Shown here piece after piece: positions 41,701 through 53,700 of a stretch of DNA of 64,000 nt. The translations under genes and the position numbers were made by a program. Position 1 is the first letter of the stretch, and each line of letters opens with the position of its first letter. Below the pieces are notes generated by a model. It was not told where the DNA came from. It ran no database searches and saw only the letters and a program-made list of their open reading frames with translations. Origin of the DNA: Himantopus leucocephalus. Lineage: Eukaryota > Chordata > Aves > Charadriiformes > Recurvirostridae. The DNA is taken from the NCBI GenBank assembly GCA_003993805.1, contig RSEF01000003.1, positions 66,781,258 to 66,845,257 on the forward strand, in the 5' to 3' direction.

Positions 41701-44700
41701 AATAAAACTGATTTTTTTTTAATCACTACTATTGTGATCTGCTTTCCCAATTAAAAAAAAAAAAACTACCAAAAAAACATGTATGATTTCCCCTTGAAAT
41801 TGGGCAATGGTTAAATAGCCAAAAGAAAACAGCAAATGACACTATCTCTTTAACAGTTTCCAAATGAAAACAAGGACAGACAGCAGAAGATTACCAAAAA
41901 GCTGTGTTGTCAAGTTGTTAATAAGGAGGTATGTAGCTAACAGAATGGTTTAAAACAGAACAGTGACTGAGAGCAAGGCTGTGAACCCCACAATACTGAT
42001 GTCAACTGCTCATGGATACAAACAGTCCTGCTAAAACAAAGGGGACGATTGCTGCAGGACAAAGAGTTGACCAGCACAGGGAACAACGCGCAAGCTAGCT
42101 GTGCGAGCGACACCAGTTCTCTCATTCACTAGCAGCGTGGAGAGGAGCATCTCAGGAGGCTTCATTGCCCCACACCACCCACTCAGCACCAACAAATCCC
42201 TAACATGCACTGGGTGCACAGGCTAAAGATCCCATCTCAGGGCACTAGAAAACTCCTACATCATATGCTAACGAACTCTACCAAAACTGAAGGTGAGGGA
42301 GAAAGAAAAAAAAAAATCCTCTGCTTTTTCTTGTGAAATGGATCAGGGAAAAGCAAGGTTACTCACCCCAGAGGAGTCACCCATTTCCCTTCTCGGCTGC
42401 AATCCCTCAGAACAGATGGGCAGTACCTCCAGAAGGTCAAGACAAATTTAGCTAGCCCTGACCCCAAGTATGGCATACCACCCAGTCCTATAAAAAAAGT
42501 AAGAAGAAAGTACTTTGCCCATCTAAGAATGTTTTTAATCACAGGGAAAAAAAGAGTTAGAAAAACATGAACTTACAGCTTTTAATAAATCTCAGCTGGT
42601 ACTAGTTCAATTGTGTTCACACAGAAGGTGCATGAATACTTAAATACTCTAATATGGCCAGCCCTTTGACCTACTATATCAAACAGATGTATACAAAGGG
42701 TGAATCAGAGAATCGTTGTGCCCTCTGATGACTATTAGCAGAATGACAATGGTACAGAACTTCAAGCCTTTCTATTGTACGCTATTTCCCCCATCTCTTC
42801 AGCACAGCTCAGGGTCTGGTCATACCACTATCCTCCAGGATGCCAAAGAAAAAATTCCTGTCATTTGCAATTACGGAGTATCACGAATTGGCAAAAGGAA
42901 AGTAGGGACAAACACCTTTCAAAGGTACAAACAATAAGCTTACTGAGATAACCAGAACAGAATGTCTAGGAGGAAGTATAAAGTATTCAGGTAAACGACT
43001 TGATTCATTCTTCCAGAAATCTCCAGGCTTCCTTCTGCCCAACACTGAGGAAAGAATATCTAAACAGTTTATGGAAGTTATGTTTTACAACTCAAAAACA
43101 ATCCTGGCCATTCCAGTTCTGCTTTACAAAAAAGGGGAATCAAGTCCCCTAAACCAACCTGGTCAAAAGCACTTTTTATTCCAAGGACAAATCCCAATTG
43201 TCCACTCTTACACTAATGTGGAAGAGTCATGATTTGGCTCATCCAGCAAAAACAGTTCATTTCCAACAAGCAAGCACCATTCTGCAAGGCTGTTCTAATT
43301 TGGTACTATTTACCTTTTCAGCATAAAAAAACCAGGAAGAAACCAAGCCAGGTATTAAAGTTACACCAATAAAGAAATCTGAACTGCAGTTTCTTCAGAA
43401 TACTCCTCAAATCCTGAATATATGTTCTTTCCAAACCCATCAGCTCAAACTCACTGCATCACTCTCAACTCTGAACTACCTCCCAAAATTCCAGTGGCAG
43501 GGCACTGTTGCACTGACAATCTTGAAAATCCTCTAAAGGACCTCAAGAAATTATAGAAATTCCAGGGTTTACTCGCCAAAAGTAGGTGCAAAAGCCAGTG
43601 TTTAGTTGTTTAGTCATAAATACACTTCACTGACAAATGTCGTGCCACCCAGTACCTCCAGTGTCCCTATGTACCGTTAATCTCAAGCCTGTATATTATG
43701 ACTAGTGCAATAAAACCACAAAAAAATGCAATTCAAATCATTAGGAAATTTGGGGAGAATTTTGTATATGTTACCTTTTGAACTGAAACATGACTTAACA
43801 TTTACCTTAAATTTCTATAGCTTTGCCACTTCTATGTCATTTTTCTTGCTCTAAAATTACCCTTCCTTTTTTTTCTTCAATTTTCACTCCCAAGAGAATG
43901 AACACTCTCACAGAATTCTTTGTCATTTAGGTTTAGCAGATTTTTGTAAAAAGACACAAAATCACAGACACCAAAATGAAACAAACTGCTTAGAAATGAA
44001 GCGGAGGAATTTCCTCAACCTTTCAAAGAGTACTACCCATCTGCAAGGAATACAAGCACAAGGAGAAGGAGGAAATTTCATAAGACATTATTATGCATGC
44101 AAAAATTCAGGTCATATGTGAACAAAAATTCAAGGCAAAAACATATAGTTTGCTGAAGCCTTGTGTTTCTGAAAATATTATATCCCTGGTCTGTTTTCTA
44201 TGGTACAGAGAAGCCACATGATAATAAGAATTTGTCCTACTAGTCACCCTGTAGCATTGTCTTCTTTCTTCCTAACTTCTCTGCAGTGATTTCTGCAGTG
44301 AATTCTCTTCATCCTTCCACTAAAGTACATATTTTTTATTGTATGCATCTCATTCACGTGTGGTCTTCTTGATCAAAGTTTAGCAAAATGCAGGTCAGAA
44401 ACACAGTCTTCGTTACGCTTTTGAAGAAACTACTATAGGTAGCTTAACACAATATACTCTTGTATGCTTAAATGGTACGACCTGACACAATAGATCTTCT
44501 ATTTCACCCACAAAACAGCCGAGTTTCCCTTTAGTAAAAATTACTTCTTTCCCACACATAGTAATACGTGGAATAAAAGCTCCCCCTCCTGGCTTAACTA
44601 AGAAAAGTTCAGCTGGGGACGAATACACGGTGTGACCAATATTATCCTGAAGTCAAGACGTGATGGTACAAGCAACTGATCACTATTGAATGCTACAACC

Positions 44701-47700
44701 TAACCATTGCTAGGTCATGTTATACGCCCAGAAGTGCCCTCAGCACTCTTCTAAATAGCCACCTCCAAAAATACTGCTCCTTGTAACATTCCGAAAGTGG
44801 CTGCAGGGAGTGCTCTCACCGATTTTCAGTTCTTAGTCACTTTGGATCTTAAGCAGTCCACGACACACATGAACTGGTGTTTAAGCCATGTTACACAAAA
44901 TAATACAGTGAAGAGAGGCTTGTCTGGTCTCTTTCCCCCAAAATCCCTTTCAAGTTAACAAAACATTCATTTTATCATCACCATTTTGCTTTTGGTATCA
45001 TCTCAAGTATCAGTCAAGCAGCAGAAGCCATTGCACCAGGTAAAAGCATGGTGCGAGCAGTAACGCAATCCCCCGGGTTTTCCCGCCAGTAGAAAAAAAA
45101 AATATACCTGTTCCAACAAATGGATCATATACAACATCATTGGGTTTTACTCTCCCATGGTTTGCCATAATGAAAGACAGGCAGGCATCCATGCTCGTAT
45201 TTCCAATAAAGTGTCTCTTTTTTACACTGTAGGACTCAATAAGTTCTCTTTGGCCATCTGCAATCTGTTGAAACATTGAAAATCACTGTCAGGTCTTAGA
45301 TACAATATATAAGCAGACAGGCTAACAGACTTGCTTAAGTGACATCATCCAACAAAGATGTAACTATTCATTTCATAACATACCACCTTGCTTTCTGCCA
45401 TCTGAAAATATGACAGACTTCTTCCCAAGCAATAGATATCTTGGTTCAACACCTAGATAAATTCTTCAAGACAAAGATCAAAAATATATACACAATTTAG
45501 AAGGAAAATTCTTCTGAAGAAATAACAATTAGAGCAACTTTGCTATTATTCTAGGTATCCGGAAAACAATTCCTGGCAATTCAGAGTGTCCTGGTTTGTT
45601 CGATACAGGTCTAATTTCTCCTTTAATGACTGGGAAAACTGTTCTAGTGCCAGAATTCGTGAAAATATTTACTTTATAGCTAGCTATGGTGTGTAGGTTT
45701 CAAGGTCTCAGTGTTTTTGAGTTGGCCAGGTGCAGGGATGAGGAAGAGCAAGACCTGGGCACTTGACCCAAGCTGGCCAACAGCATTATTTCACACATGA
45801 ATGTCACATTCAATATAAATTAGAAAATTTGCTGTGAAGTTCTCTCTTGCTTGATGACTGCGATCTTTAGAACTTCTTGCCCCGGTGCCAGACCCTTGAG
45901 CCCTTCCCTTCCTCCCGAAACTGTAGCGTTCTCAGTGTCCGACATTTGCTGTCCACTGCTGGGAGTGCACAGCTTCCCACTGATATCAATGGCTGAGTAT
46001 TATCCTTGTATATTTTATATTGGTATTGGGATCAATACTGGTTCTTTAGTGTTATTAATGCTAATTATCTGGTCTTATTCTATTAAATCTGTCTACATTT
46101 CAACCCTCGGGTTACCTTGTTTTTTCCCCCGATTCCCTTTCCTGGGTGGAGAGGGGTCATCAGGTGATAGAATAATTGTCTAAACAACAATAAATTGTTT
46201 TGGCTTTCTCAAACCATAAAGCAGAGTTAAAAGAATTTCAAAATGATGAAAAGTAGAAACGCATGTTAACACATGCGTGCACATACACACGTACATGCTT
46301 AAGGTCACACAAAATTTCCATCTTCACTGGCTTTTCTATCACGCTCAAAATAGAAATTTAGGGTAGTGTTGACAGATCAGAATTTACTGGAAAAACAAAC
46401 AAAGGCCAAATGCTAACATTTTTATATCAGACTTCCAAAATACGTTGAAGAGGACCAAAGCAGTCTGGAAGAAAACACATTCAAAAGTTCTTCCAACACT
46501 ATTCCCCAGCTCCAGTCAACATCAGTCATACTGGGTAAAAAAAATACGCTTGCCTATTTTTTTCAGGTTGGTTTACTCATTTTTAAACACTTCAGGAATC
46601 CAGCACAGGTGGGACAACCGCTGCAATGTTTTGCAGTATTGCCACAACCCAGGGTGCTTTCACGTAAATCACAGGCATGGTGAATTTTCACAGGTGCTAA
46701 CAGATCACTTGGATCTCTAACTTCTCTGTACGCAGTCCCTGACCATAGCTGTACAACCTCAGCAGTGGTCCTCCCTCCTTCCAGCTGCCCTTGACCCAGG
46801 ACATTGCAAGCGCATTCCCATCAGTGGCTGGTGTTATTCTGGAAGATGTCCTTTGGAGACCCACTATTTCCTCTCAAGACATAATAAACCAGATCAGATT
46901 TCCTTAGGACATCCTAATAATGCAGCGGGCTTGGAGCGCATACACCCAAGAGGCATATTAAATAAACATATTTAGTAAGGACCTCAAATGACAAGCTCCA
47001 GACAGTTTTTGAATGTGGTTCCTACTGTACAGTCATAGACACTGCACAGTCAGAGCCCCCTTGGGCAGGCATCACCTGTGGGCTGGACCTGCTGATGTCC
47101 AAAGCCTCAGGGACCAGTCTATGCCTTTCTGTTGAGGAGCCTGTCAAGACCACTTGAAGCACTGAATGCTCCAGCATGGCTGATGCAACTCAGTTGGGCC
47201 ACAAGCCATCTACAGCTCCTGCTGGTGCTTTTAGCTCTGTCTGGGCCCACAATAACCTAATACAGCTCTACATCTGTGCAGAGACTCACTGTTGTGTTGA
47301 GTTCCCTCAGTAGAGGGCAAGATAAGGTATGATCCCAGATACAACTTCATTTTTTTCTACCTGTAAATTGCTCAATTAACCTGTTTTTTCCTAGTCACAA
47401 TAAAGACTTCCAAGACTTGCATCAGTGTACTATGCAGTGACAGATTCAGCGATAATTATACTGTCTCTTTCCATTAAAACTCAACACAATTTTTTACATT
47501 TAATTGAAGAACATTTTCCTGAAAATACAAGCTCATAAGAACTGAAGCAAGTGTACTCACGCACCCATCTACCAAAATACAGATGAAAGGGCTCTTCTGG
47601 AACATTATTAGGGTCCATTCCATAATCCTCCAAAATCCAGAAGATGTGTTCTGGATTCTTTAAATTTACTTTTCCTTTGAATGGCAGAAATTCAAGGGCC

Positions 47701-50700
47701 TATACAATAAAGAAAAACAGAGTCAAGAAAAACAGGGTCAAATTTTTTAAATATGCACCCCCCCCCCCCNCCCCCCCCCCCCCAAAAAAAAAAAGCAAAC
47801 CAAAAACCAAATGACAATTCCACTTGAGTAATGATAGATTAGTACTACAAGTACATTCTCAATTTTCTCTGGATTTCTGAAGTGCCTTTGTTGTGAATAA
47901 AGATAGCTCAAATGATTAAGGATTAGGAACCAGGAACCGTAACATTTATTAACTGAACAGAACCCAACTTTTGAGGAATTGAACTGTGCATACTAATTAT
48001 GCAATTCTCAAGTTATAAAAACAACACTGAACAATGGGATTTAAAATTTCAGTGATGTGCAGCTACACCAACTTACATACTCAGCATTATTTCATGTACA
48101 TGAAAACTGAACAAAGAGGAAAGGGTAGCTACTATTAATACAGATAATTTCAGTCTCTGTAAATGAAGTAAATAGGATAAATAGCTGCTAAAATAGAATG
48201 TGGAAGACCAAAAATTAACAGTAATTTAGAAAAATTTCCTAATTAAAATACTGATACAGTTAGGAGAAGAGCACAAGTGCAGACTAGAGCAGAAGGGCAG
48301 AACAGGAAATCAGCACACAACCTACAGCTTGCAACTGAAGTCACTTGTTCACATTCTGCAACAATAAATGCCTAATACAGAGATCAAGTAACAGATTTTC
48401 CAAAAATACAGCACCTAACTCTAGCCATTTGAATCTTACAGTTTTGGGCAATAAGATTCAGTTTCCCCAGCACACTGGGCTGAAATCAGCAGTGATATTT
48501 TTTCCTCTTTGTACATGCCTTACATGGTCTGTTTACAAAAAAAAATACAAAGTCATGAATTTTGAGGTAATGTTCATTCAGACACAAAGATCTCATTTCG
48601 ACCTGGTAAGACATAAGCTATAAACTGCTTTAAGATCTTCAGGAAACCCAATCCTAAATACACTGATAGCATGGAATAAGAACAACGTGAATAGATTAAA
48701 TTAAACGTCAAAAATTTCTTAAACATCTACTTACATCTATCTTTTTTATTTTCTGTGCTTGGGTCAGCGTTTTATTAAATGTATGAATATGTACTTTGTA
48801 AGTAGAGTCTGACTGTAGATATGGAAGCTGAAAAAAAAAAAGGCAAAGATACTTTCATTAGTACAGCTGCAGTGCTATTCAGTATGATTAAGGAACCATT
48901 ATCATCCAGATTCTTTATACGCATACCATCTTGTCCATTGGATAGTTCTTCAAAGATGCATAGAGCTCCCCCGCAGATCCTCCATGACCCCACAGTTCAA
49001 ATATGGACCTGAAATTACAAAGTTTTTTAGAGTGCAATCATGTGCAGGGGGACAATGCCTTAAAGAAACTTACTCTTTTTAACCTTCTTGGCCAAATGTA
49101 TTTAGGCTTTGCTTCATGGAGTATTCAAGCACATTATTTAACTCTTAGCACATGCCCGAGTTTTGTTCTTAACAGGGACACAGTTATTTTTAATCCTAAA
49201 CTGATATTTCAATGATGCTTTTTTTGTTTGGTAAAATATATTGAAAGGTAAATTTCAGTCTTAGTACCCTTGAATATCACCAGACCTTTTTCTGGCGCAC
49301 AGTGATACTAGCAAATGAGACAAAATTCATTTGTACCTACCAATTTGATAGGGTAAGCAAAGGCTGAAAAAGGTCAAGAACAGACTTTCAAAGTGTTACA
49401 CTACCCTGGAGCAAAACAAATCCTGAAACTGTAACATCCTATGGACAATGACATCAGAGATTCTGTCCCATGTAGTTATGATGCTTGACATTTTCAGATG
49501 TTTAAACACTATGTTATCTTCTTACACTTTTTTTTTTTTTTTTTGTCTGTTTGTTTCCATATTGCCGGCTTTAAGAAAAGCATTGCCTTGGAAGGTGAGA
49601 GAACTGATGCTACTGTAATTAAGGCACAACACCACATCATAGACCTTTTGCCCAGCATTCAAATATCCCAACCAAGTGGCCTTTCTGTGTCAAAGAAAAA
49701 AAATCCTTTTAGTACAGGAATCATAGTGTCACTGCATATATTGTTAAACACTCATATGTGCATTCGCAACACACCATAAACACAGTCTTTAAGGATTAGC
49801 AGTGCCACATAGTACCTTTTCAAAGATGAATCCTGAAGGAAAATCTTCAAAATGTTCAAAGGTTTAGCTCACTCAAACAAAAATAAGAGAAAACCACATT
49901 TTATGAAGTGACAATAGCAGATATCAAGGTCCAATGGTAAGCTGTTTTGTTAAAGTATTTCTGTCCTGAATAAATTATTTAATAATATTTGGGTTTTATT
50001 ATTTATTATTTAATAAATATAATATTAATGTATTAAATATTTATATGTTTAATACATATTATTTAATACTATTTAATATTATGTAATAGTTATTCTTTAA
50101 GGCTACATTTCTAACCTGCATTAAACACTGCAAAAAATGTACTTTTTTCAGGGTAAATTTTCTTCCTAAAGCATCTGATTCACCCACTGTGAGAATTTAA
50201 ACTATATTTATAGATGGAGCAATGAAAACACTGACAGCATAGGCTGTACTACAGAGAACCGAACATTCATTTTTGAATTTGATTCAACTGTTGAAGAAGC
50301 TTTTACAACACCTTCAGTCCCACTTTTTACTTTTACACTTACATAATACATAGGTATTGGAAAAAAAATACAAAATGGTAGGGAGATTTTATTTAGATAA
50401 ATGAATGCTTCAGAGCTTTTAATATTCATTAGCAATGCAACAGAGATGTTCCAGCAATCCTACCCTATAACTAACATACCTCTCAACAACCAGTAGTAGA
50501 CCAGTAAAAAACTGTGGGCCAGTTATTCTTTCTACATAAAATAAGCATACATCAATTGAAAGAGCACGGCGCATGGAGTATCTGCAAGCTGTTTGGTCAT
50601 ATTTTACTTCCTTAGTTGCCTACGGCTGCTTTTTGAAGTGCAGTACAATTTATCCCCATTGGAAACACACTGTCATAAGGACAATTTTGTATACATGGGG

Positions 50701-53700
50701 TTTCCTTAGGTAAGAGTGGACAGCTCAAGTCATTGTGGGTAAAACTGAATACCTGACACAACAAGCACTCAACAGGGACCATGCAATGCTCTGCAGAGGC
50801 ACCCAAATTAACCCTGAACAGCACAAACACCCCAAATTTAGCATGGTCAGAGAGCCATACCACAGCTATGCTGCTTCTCGTCCTCAACCACACCTCTGAG
50901 GTACCTCTCAAGCCTCACTAGAAAGCATGTTATTCAGACACCTCTAAAAAAGACCAAAAGCAGCTGGAACAATCACATTCTGGCATATTCCTGTGCTCTT
51001 GAATGTTCTAGAAGGACCTCTGCTGCAGTGATCTGAGCTGAGGGCTCAGATACCAGAACTAGGAAGGTGACACAAGGACTCACCACCTTTCTCTTCCAAA
51101 CTTGTTTTTCAGTTTTTACGTATCACTGTTTTTATCTTTTAATTCCATACACATTTTAGAACAAGCCACTAAATAAACATTATTCAAGTTGACTAAAGTA
51201 TCAGTGACAGTACAAGTACTGGCTCTGCAGTGAAGAACACCATTTCAAGATGTTGTGTTGATCGTATATTAAGGTACGGGTGTGCTACATAATCAGTTCT
51301 ACAGGATCCAGTAATACCTCCTCAGCTGAAGAGGTAATCAGAGACTGTTTATTTTAGGTCTCTGTACAAAATTAATGGTTGCCACAATATAGCAGAACAA
51401 TTTTCCACAGCCTACATTATCACTTATAAGATTTTTCACCTCTTACTTTGCACATACTGTCCTTTTCATTAGTCCCCTTGCCATCTCTTCTGAAGGAATA
51501 TTGAGAATCCAGAATGGAGACTGAAATAAAGAGAAGATAAGTGATGCAAATGCCTAGCTAGAGGATGTCACATGAATTACACAATTAAACAATTCTGTTC
51601 TATAAAAACAGAACACGCATGCTGGAGACAAAAAAATAAAAATAAATCTGTTAACTGTACAGAAAATGTAAGGATAAAACATTAAATTTGAGGTAGAACC
51701 ATATACTCAGCTTGAGTGTCTGAGAAGTGTTACTAGGTATTTCATTTTCCCACCGTATCTTTGACTTGGTAGAATATTATTTGTTTATGCTCCTCTAGAT
51801 TATTCACCCTCTAGAGAATCCTAACATTTCATTACACACAACTAGTAACGAAAACTCAGTGTCCTCCTCTGACTTAAGCACTGAGACCAGAATCATACAG
51901 CTTCCCAGCTTCACTCTTCTGGATACTCTGGATTCTGGTTGTCTCATTGATTTAGAGGCAAACACCAAATTCAAACTGCTGCTGAATGTCTTCATGGTTC
52001 AGCTATTCTGAAAAGCAAGGAGAGCCTCCCAGCAGATGGCACTGTTTCTTTTCATATTGTTAAATGTAGACACCCTGAGGTGCATTTTGTGCGTCTTTTG
52101 CTCAACTCTTGAGACCTCACTGAAATTGAGAATTAGTCGGTTTGGGGAGATTTTGCTAAGAAACATCAACATTTATTCAGCTACCCACATTTAATAACAA
52201 TACTATAAATAACATACTTGTATGCCATACATGCACTCAAGTAAAATATTTGGTCCTCACTTACATTTACACGAATTTCCTGCTCACTGCTGAATTGTCC
52301 ACCATAAAGCGAGAGCAAAGATGTTATTTCCTAAAGTGAAAATATAAAGAATATAAAGGTCAGGCTTTAGGAGGATTGACTAATGTCAAAAAGAAAGAAA
52401 AAAAAAAAAGAAAAGAAAAAAAGCAGCACACCATAAATTCTAATGCAGATGGTGACCTCCATACGGATTATAAACAAAATGTTAGAGATAGCAAAAGAAG
52501 AGAGAATGGTGTTTATTCCGACTTACTGTGGGAACCGAGAGTGAAACACTCTTAGAGTAGTTGTGTGGATATGGCAGAGGTTCACAAATAAATTCAGGTG
52601 GTATGTATTGCTCATGAACTGAAAAAAAATAGACTCTCCTGCTATAAAAGCAGCTGACTACCTTTCTCAGAGTTCAGTTGCAAAGGAACAAGCTATGACT
52701 AAGTTATGAAAAGCTGTACAGTATACAACACAGTAAGATCAAGTCAGGCAAATTTCAGTAATCAAATGCCACCATTTTGCATTTTCTCTTTCACTGAAAT
52801 TTTTACTGTTCAATCCTAAACTCTCACAATAATATTCCTCTTACAATATTATTCTATTTATTCTTAAAATATTTTTCTGACTAATTCATTTAAAAGCAAT
52901 GTCTCACTAGTAACACTCCAGCCCAGGGCTGGGCCCAGCACTGAGCATCAATCCCTCTTCTGTTACTTCTCTGCTTTACAGGTACCTCAACAGTTTTCTT
53001 CAGGAGGTCTTTTCCAGAGTAAACTAAATCAAAGATTGTAAATTGAACACACAAACCAGCAAATCTCCAAGAAACAAGCTAGCAAGTAATAATTAAAAAA
53101 ACCACCCACTAAAAATGCTTTTGAACTGAAACGAGAGGTAAACATTGGGGATGTTTCTCATGCAGCCCCTTCACTAGAAATAACACACTGCAGCCTCTGA
53201 ACATTACTGGCAAAAAAACACCAAAGCAACTTTTTATATTGGCTTAGATTTGAACCAAGTGGGTAAACAAGAAGATTACCATGAAGTATCTCAAAAACCA
53301 GAGGAAAAGAAAACCCCTACATAACACTAGCACATGGCTTCAGTGGGACATTACCCCATTTATTTCCATCTTTCCATTTGTGGAGGAAAGGCATAAGAAA
53401 CGCTGGAAAAAACAGGTGGTTTGGTTCAGGAGAATAAAAGTTTATGTGCAACTATTTCATTGCATGGTCCTGGGACAGCAAAGGCACCTGAGATTTTACA
53501 CATGAATTGGTGGCATCATCACATGCTACCGGTAATATTATCTACAGGAAAGTGACAAGAATGGCAACTGGAGAAAACACAGCCTGTGAGGAAAGGCTTG
53601 GAGAGAAATGCAATCGTGACCTCTCCACATACTAAAGGTTGCTGTGATAAAGGAAAGCAATAATCTGTTTCCTTTTACTACAGAGGAGACAAGAGCAGTG

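Noticed and set aside
45010..45276. Open frame extending TRMT11 exon 7 beyond both splice sites
   Set aside because: The extra N-terminal MFQQ and C-terminal FFFSTGG residues are intron read-through. GT/AG sites and the family alignment fix the exon at 45108-45264.
45851..46183. 110-codon open frame
   Set aside because: It lies wholly inside the solo LTR and does not correspond to any retroviral protein.
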